Source: Nymphaea colorata
Taxonomy: Eukaryota; Streptophyta; Magnoliopsida; Nymphaeales; Nymphaeaceae
DNA: 64,000 nucleotides
Assembly: GCF_008831285.2 (NCBI RefSeq)
Contig: NC_045138.2
Coordinates: 25,081,934 to 25,145,933, forward strand
Direction: 5' to 3'
The notes under the pieces are model-generated. The model did not search any database, was not told where the DNA came from, and saw only the letters and a program-made list of their open reading frames with translations. The position numbers and the translations under genes are program-made. Positions 48,448 through 60,600 of this stretch are shown piece by piece. Position 1 is the first letter of the stretch; every line of letters starts with the position of its first letter.

Positions 48448-49134
48448 TTACATTAAACTACACAAACCCATCCTCTTAACATGTTCAAAGAACATACCAG
48501 ATGCTAGCGCTTTAGTAAGAGGATCTGCAACCATATTTGTAGTCCCAATGTGTTGAATACACACTAGTTGATTCTCTGTCTTTTCCTTAACAACAAAATA
48601 CTTAAGTTCCATATGCTTACAAGAAGTAGTACTTTTGTTGTTGTTGGAAAAAGACACTGCAGCTTCATTATCACAGTGAACCTTAAGTGGTCTATCAATG
48701 GATTCCACTATCTTGAGCTGTGAAATGAAGTTCTTTATCCAAATTGCCTGTGATGTAGTCTCATATAATGCAATGAATTCTGCTTCCATGGTGTGAGCAG
48801 CAGTCACAGTCTGCTTTTTGCTCTCCCATGAGATGGCACCTCCCGATAGAAGGAAAACAAAACCAGTAGTAGACTTTCTACTATCGGTACATCCTCCAAG
48901 ATCGGCATCAGAATAGTCAATCACTTCTAAATGGTCCACCTTGCGATATGTCAACATGTAATCTTTTGTCCCTTGCAAGTACCACATGACTCTCTTTACG
49001 GCCTTCCAATGTGCCATGCCTGAATTAGATTGAAATCTACCAAGCATGCCAACAGCAAAGGAAATGTCAGGCCTAGTACAAATCTGCGCATACTGCAAGC
49101 TGCCAACCGCAGATGCATATGGAATGTTGATCAT
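48448..49134 (-). pseudogene. Copia RNase H domain
   Basis: This 228-codon frame holds YADADLGG-like DYSDADLGG, SKKQ..TA-type SWESKKQTVTAAHT, MEAEFIAL and HCDNEAAVSF, the catalytic carboxylates of copia RNase H, and ends near the PPT with ADPLTKAL. It is in frame with RT but separated from it by an in-frame stop at about 49142. Confidence 0.9.
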
Positions 49135-49143
49135 TTGTGCCTT

Positions 49144-49911
49144 TTAAAATTCGTCCTTTGGACAATCATTTAGGCTCAATTTATCCCCTTTAGCTATGGG
49201 TGCCGAAATAGGAGAACAATTCTCCATCCCATATCTTTTAAGAACTTTATTGATGTATGCTGATTGAGAGAGACTTAAAACACATTTAGATCTGTCTCGA
49301 CGAATCTCAGTGCCAAGAACAAATGAAGCCTCACCCATGTCCTTCATCTCAAAATGAGATGCGAGAAAATGTTTGGTTTCTGTTAGCAATTGAAGATCAT
49401 TTGAAGCAAGCAAAATGTCATCCACATATAAAGACAAAATTATGAACTTACTCACACATGTCTTAAGATACACACATCGATCAATGATGTTTTCTATAAA
49501 CCCAAAAGTCGTAATGATTTCAGAAAACTTAATGTACCATTGACGTGAGGCCTGTTTAAGTCCATAAATCGCTTTATTAAGCTTGCAAACCAAATGATCT
49601 TTACCACTCTCAGAAAACCCTTGAGGTTGATCCATATATACCTCTTCATCCAAATCACCATTTAAGAAAGCCGTTTTCACATCCATCTCATGTAGCTGTA
49701 AGTCAAAATGAGCTACAAGTACAAGAACAATCATCATTGACTCTTTAGCAGAGACAGGTGAATATGTTTCATTATAGTCAATGCTCTCCATTTGTGTGAA
49801 TTCTTTAGCAACCAATCTTGCCTTGTATCTCTCTATGTTGCCTTTAGAGTCTCTCTTGGTCTGATAGACCCATTTACACCCTACGGGCTTTACTCTTTCA
49901 GGCAACGACAC
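49144..49911 (-). pseudogene. Copia reverse transcriptase domain
   Basis: The frame contains GCKWVYQTKRD, YKARLVAKEFTQ, DVKTAFLNGDLDEEVYM, YGLKQASRQWY and the YVDD catalytic box (LYVDDILLAS). An upstream stop near 49923 separates it from integrase. The family is Ty1/copia. Confidence 0.93.
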
Positions 49912-50142
49912 AAGGCTCCATGTCTAGTTTTTAGCCATAGAGTCAAGCTCTTCTTTCATTGCATTAATCCAGTGCCTATATTGTTTGTTTTCAACGGCTT
50001 CAATGAATGTGAAATGATCATCATCAACATTTATGAAATCACTAAGCTCTTGTATGTATACCACATAGTCTGCTGATATGGCAGATCTCCTGGCCCTTGT
50101 AGATCTACGAACAGGTAATTGATCATTTTCAATTTCTATGAT

Positions 50143-51150
50143 TTATATGTCTACATCCTGTTCGTGTTCATCAGTATGATCTATACTTAATTCATCTGGA
50201 TCTGATGCATTGCCTGTATGATTTGCATTCATGTCATACTGGGAGACAACATAATCATACACATTTATATTTTCTTTATCAGGTCTACTTTCAGTATCCT
50301 GTATTTCCTCAAAATTGAGGTTTTGTAATGCATCTAACCCAAATGAGCCATCTTCCAGGAACTTAGCCTTATCTGTTTCCACAATATGTGGTGTATGAGA
50401 TGGACAATAAAACCTATAGCCTTTCGATTTTTCTGGATAACCAATAAAGAAACCACTGGTTGTTCTAGGATCAAAGGCTTTTACGTAGGGGTTATACAAT
50501 TTAGCTTCAGCAGGACATCCCCATATGTGCATATAAGAAAGGGAGGGTTTCCTACCTGTCCATAACTCGTAAGGAGTTGTGAGAATAACCTTAGTAGGAA
50601 CCCTATTCTAGATATGCACTGCTGTTCTGAGAGCTTCACCCCACAAAGTTAGAGGGAGAGTAGAGTAATTTAACATAGCTCGAACCATTTCTTTAAGCGT
50701 ACGATTTCTTCTTTCAGCAACACCATTTTGGTAGGCGCTGCCTGGCATAGTGTATTGAGGCACAATGCCTTCTTCCTTAAGAAATCACGCTAATGGTCCC
50801 TCCCTTTGTCCCATCTCAGTGAACCTACCATAGTATTCACCACCTCTATCAGATCTGACTATCTTGATAACCTCACCGGTTTGTTTCTCTACTTCTTTCT
50901 TATAGTCTTTGAAAACTTGACACACATCGGATTTTTCAAAGATTAAGTAGAGATACAAATACCGAGAATAATCATTTATAAAGGTGACAAAATACTTTTC
51001 GCCTGTGTAACAAGGAGGGAAAGGTCCACAAACATCTGTGTGAACAATTCCTAACTTTTCAGTACATCGCTCGGCACCTTCTTTATATATGTTAGTTTGC
51101 TTTGCCTTTATGCAATCTACACATATGTCGTTATCTGTAAAATCAAGAGA
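50143..51150 (-). pseudogene. Copia integrase, broken
   Basis: In minus-strand order: a zinc-finger/CIKAKQ end near 51120, core-domain residues (HTDVCGPF, RSDRGGEY, NGVAERRNRTLKEM), then a stop near 50610 before TPYELWTGRKPSLSY and HIWGCPAEAKLY. The C-terminal open part is 50532-50143. At least two interruptions make it non-functional. Confidence 0.85.
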
Positions 51151-51705
51151 TCATAAGATCCCTTCATTTAGGAGTCTCCTTATTCTCTTTTCAGAGATAT
51201 GACCCAAACGGCGGTGCCATAGCATGTATGAATCATCCTTTATGGTACTACGCTTATTGCCAATTATATTATGACTAGAAACCAACGATTCAGGAGATTG
51301 GATCTTCACATTCAACTTGTATAAACCATTACACAAAATAGCAGAACCAATTTCAACAAGATCTTTATAAATCAACATCTTTGAGTTTTCAAACTTTAAA
51401 CAGAAATCAAATTTGTCCAGTCTTGATACAAAAATTAAGTTTCTACTATATGATGGAACAAAGAAAACATCATGAAGATCTAAAACAAAGCCAGTATCAA
51501 GCCTAATCTGGCATTCTCCTACAGCCTTGACATGTGAGCGCATTTTGTTTCCTGAGAAAATGCACCTCTCATGTAGTGTTGGTTCCCTTTTGCTCAGAAA
51601 GTCCTGTAAATTATTAGCAATATGCACAGTAGCACCAGAGTCAATCCACCAGCTATTAATAGTTTCAAGTGAAACAAATGACATGTTACCTTTTTCTCTA
51701 ACCAA
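51151..51705 (-). pseudogene. Copia protease and gag-pre-integrase region
   Basis: The aspartic protease motif appears as WWIDSGATVHIAN, followed by the GAG-pre-integrase HRRLGHIS motif near the C-terminus. It is out of frame with the zinc knuckle just upstream. Confidence 0.9.
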
Positions 51706-51839
51706 TTCTTGTACTTGATGCAGTCTGACTTCTTATGCCTCTTTTTCTTGCAAAAGAAACACTTTATAGGGGCTAAGTTAGTCTGCGCAGTTTGAGAAGC
51801 AGTTTGTCCTGTTGACTTCTTCTTGGCACTCTTTTTCAT
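51594..51839 (-). pseudogene. Copia gag zinc knuckle
   Basis: A CX2CX4HX4C nucleocapsid motif, CFFCKKKRHKKSDC, follows a lysine-rich stretch. The frame then runs out of phase over the start of the protease. Confidence 0.85.
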
Positions 51840-51946
51840 TCAACTTTTCTTTATGCCAACTTTACCAGCCCCAGAGTAAGAAACCATATGTGCACTTTGC
51901 AACTTCTCACCCTTCATTCTTTCCTCCTCTTCAACACACTTGGACA

Positions 51947-52537
51947 TCAATTCATTGAATGTTCATTCAGTATTGTGTTGTAATTGATCTTAAAAGGAGT
52001 ATATTCAGCTGGTAAAGAGGTCAAAGTAAAGAATACCAAGAATGATTCAGAAATAGTCAACTTCATGTCATTCAATTGAGAAGCAATGTTCCTCATCTCT
52101 AACATATGCTGGCGAATGTTACCCCCTCCTTGATATTTCATAAATATTAACTTTGACATTAGGGTACTGGCTCTGACTTTATGAGAACTAACAAACTGAG
52201 CTTCAACTGCATCCAAGAACTCTCTCACCGATCTACAAGGTGGGATAGCACCACGTATGTTCTTAGCGACCCTTGATTGCAAAAGCAACAAGCTTAGTCG
52301 GTTAAAACGCTCCCACTTGTCTAAATACACTATTTCATTATGTGTACTTTCTAGTGTAAGAGGTGGTGGCTCAGGTCGCCTCAAAGCCATATCTAGATCC
52401 ATATACCCCAATGTAAACACAACATTTTCTTTCCATTCAGCATAATTCGAATCATCAAGTAAAGGGATAGAATTTGAGCCATTAAAATAAATAGATCCAG
52501 GCACTGCAGACGACAAAAGAAATTCATAAGTTGACAT
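51947..52537 (-). pseudogene. Copia gag
   Basis: This 196-codon frame has gag features (PLLDDSNYAEWK, the FNRLSLLLLQSRVA helix, LMSKLIFMKYQGG). It ends prematurely and shifts frame before the zinc knuckle. Confidence 0.88.
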
Positions 52538-53228
52538 GCATTATATGAGACAAACCATATGGAACAGTAAACCAAATAAAAGGCTATTTATGTCTACTAT
52601 TTCCAAGACAAATACCCGGGGTCATTAGGATACTACTTTGGTAATATACCTAATACGCACATGTATTCCGTCTTAACTTTATCTAGTAAAACTAGGAAAT
52701 GTAAATCCAAACTATAGTTAAGCACAACACCTTTGGGTGTAAAATGACAGAACTATGTAAGGATCTATTTTCCTATTTTACTCTACTTATTCTCTTGAAC
52801 ATAACACATTACCTTTGGGTAATTATGCTAATTCAAATGAGAATAAGTACAACATGAAACACTAATGTGTCTTTAAATCATGCGTAGTCACTTTGGTGAG
52901 GTATAACATGATTTAACTAATCATAGGCTCCTTACATTAGCGTTATCGCACAATTTTATGATCACGCAATAAAATTTAACCTTAGCATAATCTTAAACAA
53001 AAAAAAACATGATACAAAAATATAACATGTCACAATAACACATTTAAAATGAAATACACGAATCACATGAATCATTTCTGCATAATCAACTTAATGCTAT
53101 CTAAATTATTCATTAAAGCTCCATAAAACATAATGAATCAGTCCTGTATCGATCTAAAATGATCAAACCAATCCATTAAACACCTTAAATGGGCATACAA
53201 ACACATGTACCAGCTTCCTCTAGCTTAG

Positions 53229-53560
53229 AACCGGTCCCATATCAGTCCTAAATGGACCGAACCGGTAGAAAACTAGATGAACCGGTCCGAAAAGGGAAAG
53301 AACCGGTCTCAAACAACTCTGAATCGGTTCAAAAGGGCCCAAACCGGTTCTAAAACCGAATGAACCGGTCTGAAAAACAATTGAACCGGTCCAGAAAGGA
53401 TCTGAATCGGTCCTAAAATGCCCGAACCGGTTCTGAAACGGCCCGAATCGGTCCTTAAATGGACCGAATCGGTCTCTAAAATCCTGAACCGGTCCTGAAA
53501 CGAACCGTGTCGGTTCAGAAACGGACCGAATCGGTTCAGTTTATAAAATCAGACCGAATG
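53229..53560. repeat. ACCGGT minisatellite in the copia leader
   Basis: There are about 15 repeats of GAACCGGTCC or GAATCGGTCC-type words. Nine contain the palindrome ACCGGT and six the variant TCGGT. They are mostly spaced 20-21 bp apart between the LTR and gag of the copia element. Confidence 0.9.
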
Positions 53561-53572
53561 GATACGGTCCAT

Positions 53573-53980
53573 TGTTGGAGCTTTGCTAGAAATCTAGATA
53601 GCGCACAAACGAAAATGCAGAAATCGAAAAACAAACATTCATGATTCATGTGGTTTTATATAGGGCAGAAGAAGAACCTGTAAAGGCGACCGCCGACTGA
53701 ATGTCGGCGGCTGTGGGAAGAACGGTTACAGTTCCCATAGAGTCGTTCCCTTGCGGAGGTAGCGGCGGTGGCGGCGGTGGCAATGGGTTTCTCTCCTCAG
53801 CCATAGCAGCCCAGTGATGGGGACAGGCAATTCACGTATGGCTAAGGGGACCGATTACCCAGACGGTAAAAACTTGATGTGTCTCACACCATCACAAGAC
53901 ACATGTATTTATACTTAAGGGTCTGAAACGGATATGAACCCGTATCGACGCAGGACTATCCAGATGGAGAAATCCCAACA
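53573..53980 (-). repeat. 5' LTR of the copia element
   Basis: This is the 408-bp partner of 47840-48247. On the minus strand the interior begins A TGGACCGTATCC immediately after the LTR. That is where a tRNA primer-binding site belongs, but it does not match the usual initiator-Met site. Confidence 0.92.
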
Positions 53981-53984
53981 GTTG

Positions 53985-56900
53985 ATGCATGCCAAAAGCT
54001 TCCGGGTGAAGAACGATACATCTCAGGATATTTTGTTTGGTTCAGTAACTTCAGTTATATTTTGGTTGTCTATTGGTTCTCAAAAATATGTTTGCACAAT
54101 CTATAGGGCAGGCCTTGTTAAAGTAATGTTTTCAGAAAGACTGAACATTCAACCGAAGTTTTAATGACAACTACAAACACGAAGATGAAATCGAACACAT
54201 GAGCTGCTGAGCATGCATTGGATCTTACAGTTGAAACTTCATCAAGCTATCACTGTCATGAACAGGACACAAGCCATCACTGTCATGAACAGGACACATG
54301 CCATCACTGTCGTGAAGATGATACAGATGGGTTCTTTATTTTACCAAGGAGAAACTTCGCTAAATAACCGAGATGAGAATCTACGTTCAAACGTGAAAGC
54401 AAAACAATGACGAACATACGCGCAAGTTTTTCTATTTTCAGCACCAACTGGCTAAAGCTCCAGGTGCACACGTAGCTCCAGAAAAATGTCTGTATAAATG
54501 TCCCTTGCTCACTGGGGAGTCCGGAACATAAATCACAAGAGACTTGGGATTTCCATATAATAAAGGAAGGAGATCATGAAAAGCAAGAATTAAGAAAGAA
54601 GTTATAGCAGTAAACAGCCAAAAGTAAGAACCAAAACAGAGTATATCTACATGTTGGGTATGCTAAAAGAAGAAGAATGCAAAAGGGGATGTTGTTTGTA
54701 GTATCAGTATTTCTGAATTAACAGGATAAACAAACCGTCTTCTGACGGTAGCAAGCTAGCAGTTTGCTGCAGCAAGTGAAGAAATGTCCACCTGGAGCCA
54801 CTTGGTGCCTCCACCTCGATAGTGATTTGTTCAAAGAACAAACAAAAATAAAATTCATTTGTATTGGTTGAAGCACGCTTCGTAGTGTGCATATGCGCCT
54901 GAATGCTCTTCATAACAAGCACACTATCTCCGCACTATCTTTATAAGACTATAAAGGTTATTACCTCGAGCGCATCTCAGTTGATGTTGAGAAAGCTTTC
55001 AAAGATTTGGTGTGATCAGTATCCGTTTCATAATTTCTTTAAGTGCATCTTGGTGAGTGTCTTGATTGACACTAAAACGTTCAAATGATATGAACAAATA
55101 ATTAAATTGAAAAGGTTAGGCTTTTGCATTTGCTGCGGGCGTGCGGTCTATCTTTTTGCACTTTTTCTCGTTTATTGTTCAGAAAAGCACTGCACTTAGC
55201 AACAATAACCTTTTAAACTTTTCTGTTCCACTCGTGCAAGCTTAGTCATGCTTATCTTTTTAAGTTGTTCTCTATTAAATTAAGCCAAACTTGGTTGCGA
55301 TAGTGCAACTTCTCATTAACGCCCTGACAAGGTCACCCGCTGACACGTCTTATTGGATCGTGAATTAGATTCTTCATGAAGACAACAACCAAATTAAAAG
55401 GAATTCTGCTTCAGTAGTACGATTGATCGATTTCTTATCACATTTATTTAGTGGAGACTGTATTTGTCTTACTGCCAAATATTCTTAAACAATTGGTGTT
55501 TCTAGAGAGCTGCAGACTATAGGAATTGTTTGGTATTCATGAAATAGGCTTGATTTGATTCGTTGTCCTTGTTAAATTCAAGTTATGGATCCGAGCAGGC
55601 GCTGTGGTTCGAGCTGCATCCTCATGAATTTAAGGATACGCGCTGTGGTTCGAGCTGCATCCTCAGCCAGAGGCAGTTCTTGAGACGTGAAGCCACCCCT
55701 TTCTTTAGCCCGTCCAGTGGATTCAGGCCTGCTTTGGAAACTATATAATTAGAGATGTCAATATATTCGATTTGAAACGGATATTCGGTTGATTTGATCC
55801 AAAAAATTCAGATATAAAAAAAAAATAATGTCCTTTTAAGAAATCAGATCGGATTCAGATTTGATAAATGACATCCAATCGGATTTGGATGTACATAAAT
55901 ATCCGATCAGACTCGAATACAGATTCGGATCGAATTCATTTTTAGACAAATATCTTGTATCTAATTCTATTAAATTTTGAAAATTGCCAAAATCTGCTTC
56001 AATATTCGGATTCAGATTTGATATAAATATAAAAATCAGATTCAGATTGTAAAATAGATTTTGGATTTGGATTCAAATATGACTTTTTTTTATTTGAATT
56101 CAGATCCGAATTCAAATCCTAATACGTGAATCTTTGAAAAAGCATATACGATTAAGGATACATATGATCGGAATCCGATCCGTTGACATCCTTATATATG
56201 GTTTCTACAATACACCCTTCAACTCACGTGTTGCACATGCTATCTTTTGTAGGTTAGAAGAGTAACATCTACGGCCATCAAACTGAAAACACTTTATCAA
56301 CATGATGCTCAGGCCAACCAACTAAACTAGATCCAACACCAGTAGCCTGTAACAAAGTTCAGACCCAGTTCTGGAAATTTCTCTGGGCTTGGCAAGCAGG
56401 GGACTTGATCAAGAAACTTGTTGGTATGCGCCTAACTGCACACAAATACTGCCGCATAGTTTGATCGACACCGGCAAAAATAGCTGTTAATAAGTAAGCT
56501 TCTTTACGTGCTGCTAAGTCTAACTACCAAGAAATGAAGCTTCCCTGTCCGGGTGCAGTTTTAGACTGATGGTTTCATAGTTCATACTTTCTGGTAGAGT
56601 GGGTTGGTTCGGTCAAGGAAACTGAGTCCACTCCGTCTTCGCTTAACTCATGACTTAGCATCGTAAAGCAGTATTCCCACAAGTTTCCGGATCATATAAT
56701 ATGAGTGCACAGAGGAACCATTTAGTAACTGAAAAAAAAAAATCAAATCATGTTTTAAAATTTATATATCAAATCATGTTTTAAAGTTTATATTTCAGTC
56801 TCATAACACTTGAAAAACTTTACACTTTTAAGATTCTCTTTTTAAGTTTAAAAGTGTTTTTTGTTTATGATGAGAAAGCGTTATTCCGGTTCCATTTATC

Positions 56901-57350
56901 ATTTGAACCACACTTGAGTTGAACTAGAGTTGGGGAACAATGGCAATGAACTATTATTTGATCAGAGTCGCCAATAAAATTGAAGTCCTCGTTACAAAGT
57001 TTATTTATTTATTTCTTTTAATCACCAAACGTGTTTACCTATTTATTTATTTACATATTCTGCATTATTTTTTTTGTATGGAGTCGGTCAATGTGCATTC
57101 CCATTTGCTACGCGCTGCTATTTTTGTTTCATCTTTGAAATTCAAAGATCTCACTGCAAAAGCGGTGCTCTATTAGTTTTAAAATCTCATCGTTCCAAGC
57201 AAATTCTACCATACAGAACGTTTTGCATCTGAATCACATTAAATATATATATATATATTATCATCTTCTCATAAACATAAATGAAAAAATATAATAAGAA
57301 AAATATTAAGAAAGCCGTAATATCGGGAACGAACACGGAATCTCCACGGT
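53985..57350. other. Intergenic region without a recognisable gene
   Basis: It contains a 27-bp tandem repeat (ATCACTGTCATGAACAGGAC) at about 54247-54320 and a 41-bp-spaced duplication of GCGCTGTGGTTCGAGCTGCA at about 55598-55665. An AT-rich element with GATGTCAA / TTGACATC ends lies at 55754-56190. Short frames have no family signature. Confidence 0.5.
55754..56190. mobile_element. Candidate non-autonomous element with GATGTCAA ends
   Basis: The element begins GATGTCAATATATTCGA and ends GATCCGTTGACATC, giving short terminal inverted repeats. The interior is built of degenerate ATCGGATTCAGAT words. Similar word-rich tracts occur at about 23280-23590, 24940-25400 and 37310-37450. No target duplication can be confirmed. 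Confidence 0.4.
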
Positions 57351-57472
57351 CAAACCGGGACGGAGTTGAGTGTTGAAAATGAAAAAATTTCGGTACGATT
57401 AAAATGGGGCGGCGGGACCCACCGGGGTAGGTGGGCTGCCTTGAGTTGAGGAAGGAACCAAGAAGCATCGGA

Positions 57473-57483
57473 GTGGGCCCCAC
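57473..57483. promoter_or_regulatory. Possible TCP transcription-factor site
   Basis: GTGGGCCCCAC fits the GTGGGNCCCAC palindrome bound by plant TCP proteins. Other GGTCCCAC / GGGACCCAC words lie nearby at about 57412-57423 and 57523-57530. Together they suggest a promoter just upstream of the frame at 57541. Confidence 0.35.
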
Positions 57484-57540
57484 TCCACTGACCCACGTTA
57501 GAGTGGGTTGTTGCCTGCTGGGAGGTCCCACTCCAAGTCG

Positions 57541-57690
57541 ATGTCGAAGGCGAAGACGAAGACGACGGCGACGACGATGACAGGACCCCTCCGCACTTTC
57601 TCCCTGCCCCTTCCCACCCGGTCAGCCGTCGCCGGCGACGTGACGGCCGGGAAGGTCTGCCGTGAAGCACAATCCTTCCCTCGCTATTGA
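57541..57690 (+). CDS. Candidate small ORF or first exon, unrecognised
   Basis: This is an ATG-initiated frame of 49 residues, rich in Lys/Thr then Arg/Ser/Pro (MSKAKTKTTATT, LPLPTRSAVAG), in a locally GC-rich island unlike its AT-rich surroundings. The composition is transit-peptide-like, and a TCP-type palindrome lies 58 bp upstream. A longer open frame of low-complexity Ser/Arg runs antisense (57739-57350), so coding on either strand is uncertain. No splice partner was identified. Confidence 0.25.
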   Translation: MSKAKTKTTATTMTGPLRTFSLPLPTRSAVAGDVTAGKVCREAQSFPRY

Positions 57691-57699
57691 TAAAGTTTG

Positions 57700-60600
57700 A
57701 TGGAATTAGCAGCCCGTTGAAAGCGGTCAAGTGTCTCATAATTCAGACGCTTCTGTAAACTCTCTTCATCTCTAATGGTTTCATTTTTATGAGCGTCAAC
57801 TCCTTGCACAAACTGGCTTATAAAATTATCAGGTTCTAGAACTAAGAGTTGATCTTTTGTTGAGAACCAATTAGTTTTACTATTAAAAGTTGGCTAAGAT
57901 AACAAACCTTCACCGAACCAGCATCCGTTCTGCTGAAGAAAAGTTGTTGAGAGCTGAATAATTGAACGACGCCGGTGTAATAGCTGTCGAATGGTCAGGA
58001 AACTCCGGTTTTAGCGCGTTGATGGAACGTGTAAGATTAATTATCTTCACATTATCCTTACCCCACACATGACGCCAGACAACAAACAGTAAAGTAAATA
58101 GTGAACTTACGAGAAATATCTACCAAATCATCTATTATGATTAGCTTTTCTCTTTTGCAATTTCATATTTAATTTCTACGACTTATATTTTTTTTTATTT
58201 TCCTTGATTGATATCCTTCATACTTCAGATAATTCTTTCATTTCTGCTCCCTTACTCCCTAATCAGGGTGTCTATGCATGTTCCATGAAAGATGAAACTA
58301 ATTAAATATTTTATGTTTGAATATTAATTTGGCAAACTTTCTATAGACGCATGTTTTTAGTCCAACTTCTATATGGGGGTGGATCATGATATTTATATTT
58401 TTTATGAGACAATCACTTTTGTTTTTTCTCATCTCCAAAGGAGGTTGGCACAAAAGCAAAGCGGAGGTGGCACTTGAGGCATCGAAAAGTAGATCATGAT
58501 ACGATAAAGGGTTGAGAGGAGACTTCGGTCTTCTTTTAGGCAATGGAAATCCCCGTTCACTCTATTATTTCTTTTTCCTCAATAGTTATTTTCTTACTTT
58601 TCTTTGATTTGATCGATCAGCTAAAATGATTAATTACAGCAGTGCATGGATCTGAAATGACAATCCTTTAATATACCGAAATAACAAGTGGATTCGCAGC
58701 AATGAAGATCTTAGATCACTATATGTCTGAGATAAGAGATCCAAGACTATCAAACACAACCTTATAGTTGCATAAACTCTAAGTCCATTAGTCACTTTGG
58801 GCGCTCTAAATTCGGCCATTGTTCCAAACCACTGAAGAAAAAGTGGAGTGATTAGATAGCCTGAAAGCTCCAGACCTTGAACTGACTTAATTGCATGTTA
58901 GTAGTGACCTAATAGAAGGTTCTAAGTTGTTCACACTTATAGCCCAATAGTGACACTTAACAACCCCGATTTTTTGCAAGTTTTGTTGGGTCCCATGCTT
59001 GTCAAAATAGCTTATTCCTCCAAAAGAAGAGTCTTCTTCGGTGGGCAGCGGTTTACATCCTTTCAATAATCAGAGTGAAAGCGGCTGCCATCGAAGCTAT
59101 TCTTTAGGGTAACTTCTAATTAGCATTCAACGATAGGGAATTAATATGCAACAGTTGCCATATCTACCACCTGATATTGTGATTAAGAAAGATGATATTG
59201 TGATTAAGAAAGATTTGCCCCATAAGGTCTCAATATTTATCCCTTTGTTTAAGCTTGCGCTTTCGTAATCTTAAATATGTTTACAAAGTCATTGACAGAC
59301 GAATCCATGCAACTAAGTGAGCGTCAGCTTGAGGACCTTCTAGTTGAAAGACGTGAAAGAGTCGGACTCATAGCCAACTTAGGAAGGAATGGTAGGAATC
59401 CACACATGTCTGCCTAACTCTAGCTTACCAACCCAAGGTCTTCTTGAAATGAATCTCCAATTCTCCAAAAATTTGCAGACTAGACAACCAACAAAATTGA
59501 AGAAATTGATTTCTTACACCCCAAATTGTTCGATCCCTTAATTTTAAGAAACTATAACATCTCCCTCTACATAATTATTCTGTCATCGATGCTAGTGGTA
59601 AGAGCAAAGGCGGATTAAACTTGATAATATGCGACATACTGGTGCATGAAATATTTTTGTGTGGTAGTATGGTTGATGAATAAAATACCTTCAATGCACA
59701 CGGAAAAAAGAAAACCGTTTTTGCAAGGACAAAAATGAAATCGAAAAAAGTAAAATGATTAAAAAGAACGTTTTTTTAAATTACAAAAATGTCCCCTCTG
59801 CTCTTGCGCCGTATATGTGTTGCGTGCGCCTGACGGTGCACGCAACTCCCCTCCCACACGGCCCTCACCTCCTCCTTCTTCTCACGTTTTGAAAATTTAA
59901 ATTTTACATTTTTCAAAAATTTTAATTTGGCCCCAGTAAAACTTTCAAAGAAAAATGGTTGGTGCTCTAAGGATTTTAAAATTTTTATTTAAGGCCTCAC
60001 TAAAGATTTCATCTTGACTTTGCCCTTAGGTTGGGTGCAATTGTGGCACACGTACGCACATGAATTGCTTATTTATATGTCCATGCCTTACAGCTATTTT
60101 CTTATTTACATATGCCTTTTAAAATTTGAATATTGTTTAAATTATTATCGCCTCTTGGCTAAAAAGTTTTGGTTCAGCCACTGATTATACCTCTTACAAA
60201 GCAGCAGGTGTGTAAACAAAAAACAACATTTTAAAGATCCAATTAGGAACATGTCTTTTCATTTCTTAGTAACAGAGGATCTCTTCGAGGTATTATAATT
60301 GTCGAATACTTGGCCTTAATAGTGAGTAGAGGACTTCTAAACAGTAGGACTGAGTGTCTCATAAATATACTTTATTATTATTATTATTATGTGACAGTAG
60401 GACTTCTAATACTTGATCTTTGGTTATAGTTTACAAAAACAATAATACAAAGCTTTTTTTAGGTTAGAAAATTCAACAGCTGACTAAATTATTTACTTGT
60501 ACATAAGTACAAGTAATATTATTTTAGCTATAACGCCAGTAAACGTCCATGTGGTTGTTGGTGGCGTACCCAGGACGTTGTAGTCGAATCTGATTTCGAA

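Larger units (their letters stand above)
47840..53980 (-). mobile_element. Ty1/copia LTR retrotransposon, near full length, inactivated
   Basis: Two 408-bp LTRs bound an interior of about 5.3 kb whose minus-strand order is gag, protease, integrase, RT, RNase H, the Ty1/copia order. The flanking pentamers GTTCA and GTTGA match at 4 of 5, compatible with a worn target duplication. The LTRs differ at about 19 positions (4.7%). Stops or frameshifts occur between gag and protease, within integrase, before RT and between RT and RNase H, so no single polyprotein is possible. Confidence 0.93.

Noticed and set aside
53229-53560. Regular 20-21 bp repeats considered as a CRISPR-like array
   Set aside because: Repeats are about 10 bp and degenerate, spacers are about 10 bp, and the array lies inside a plant retrotransposon leader.
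57350-57739. 129-residue minus-strand frame in the GC-rich island
   Set aside because: Ser/Arg/Pro low complexity opposite the candidate plus-strand first exon, without a recognisable domain.
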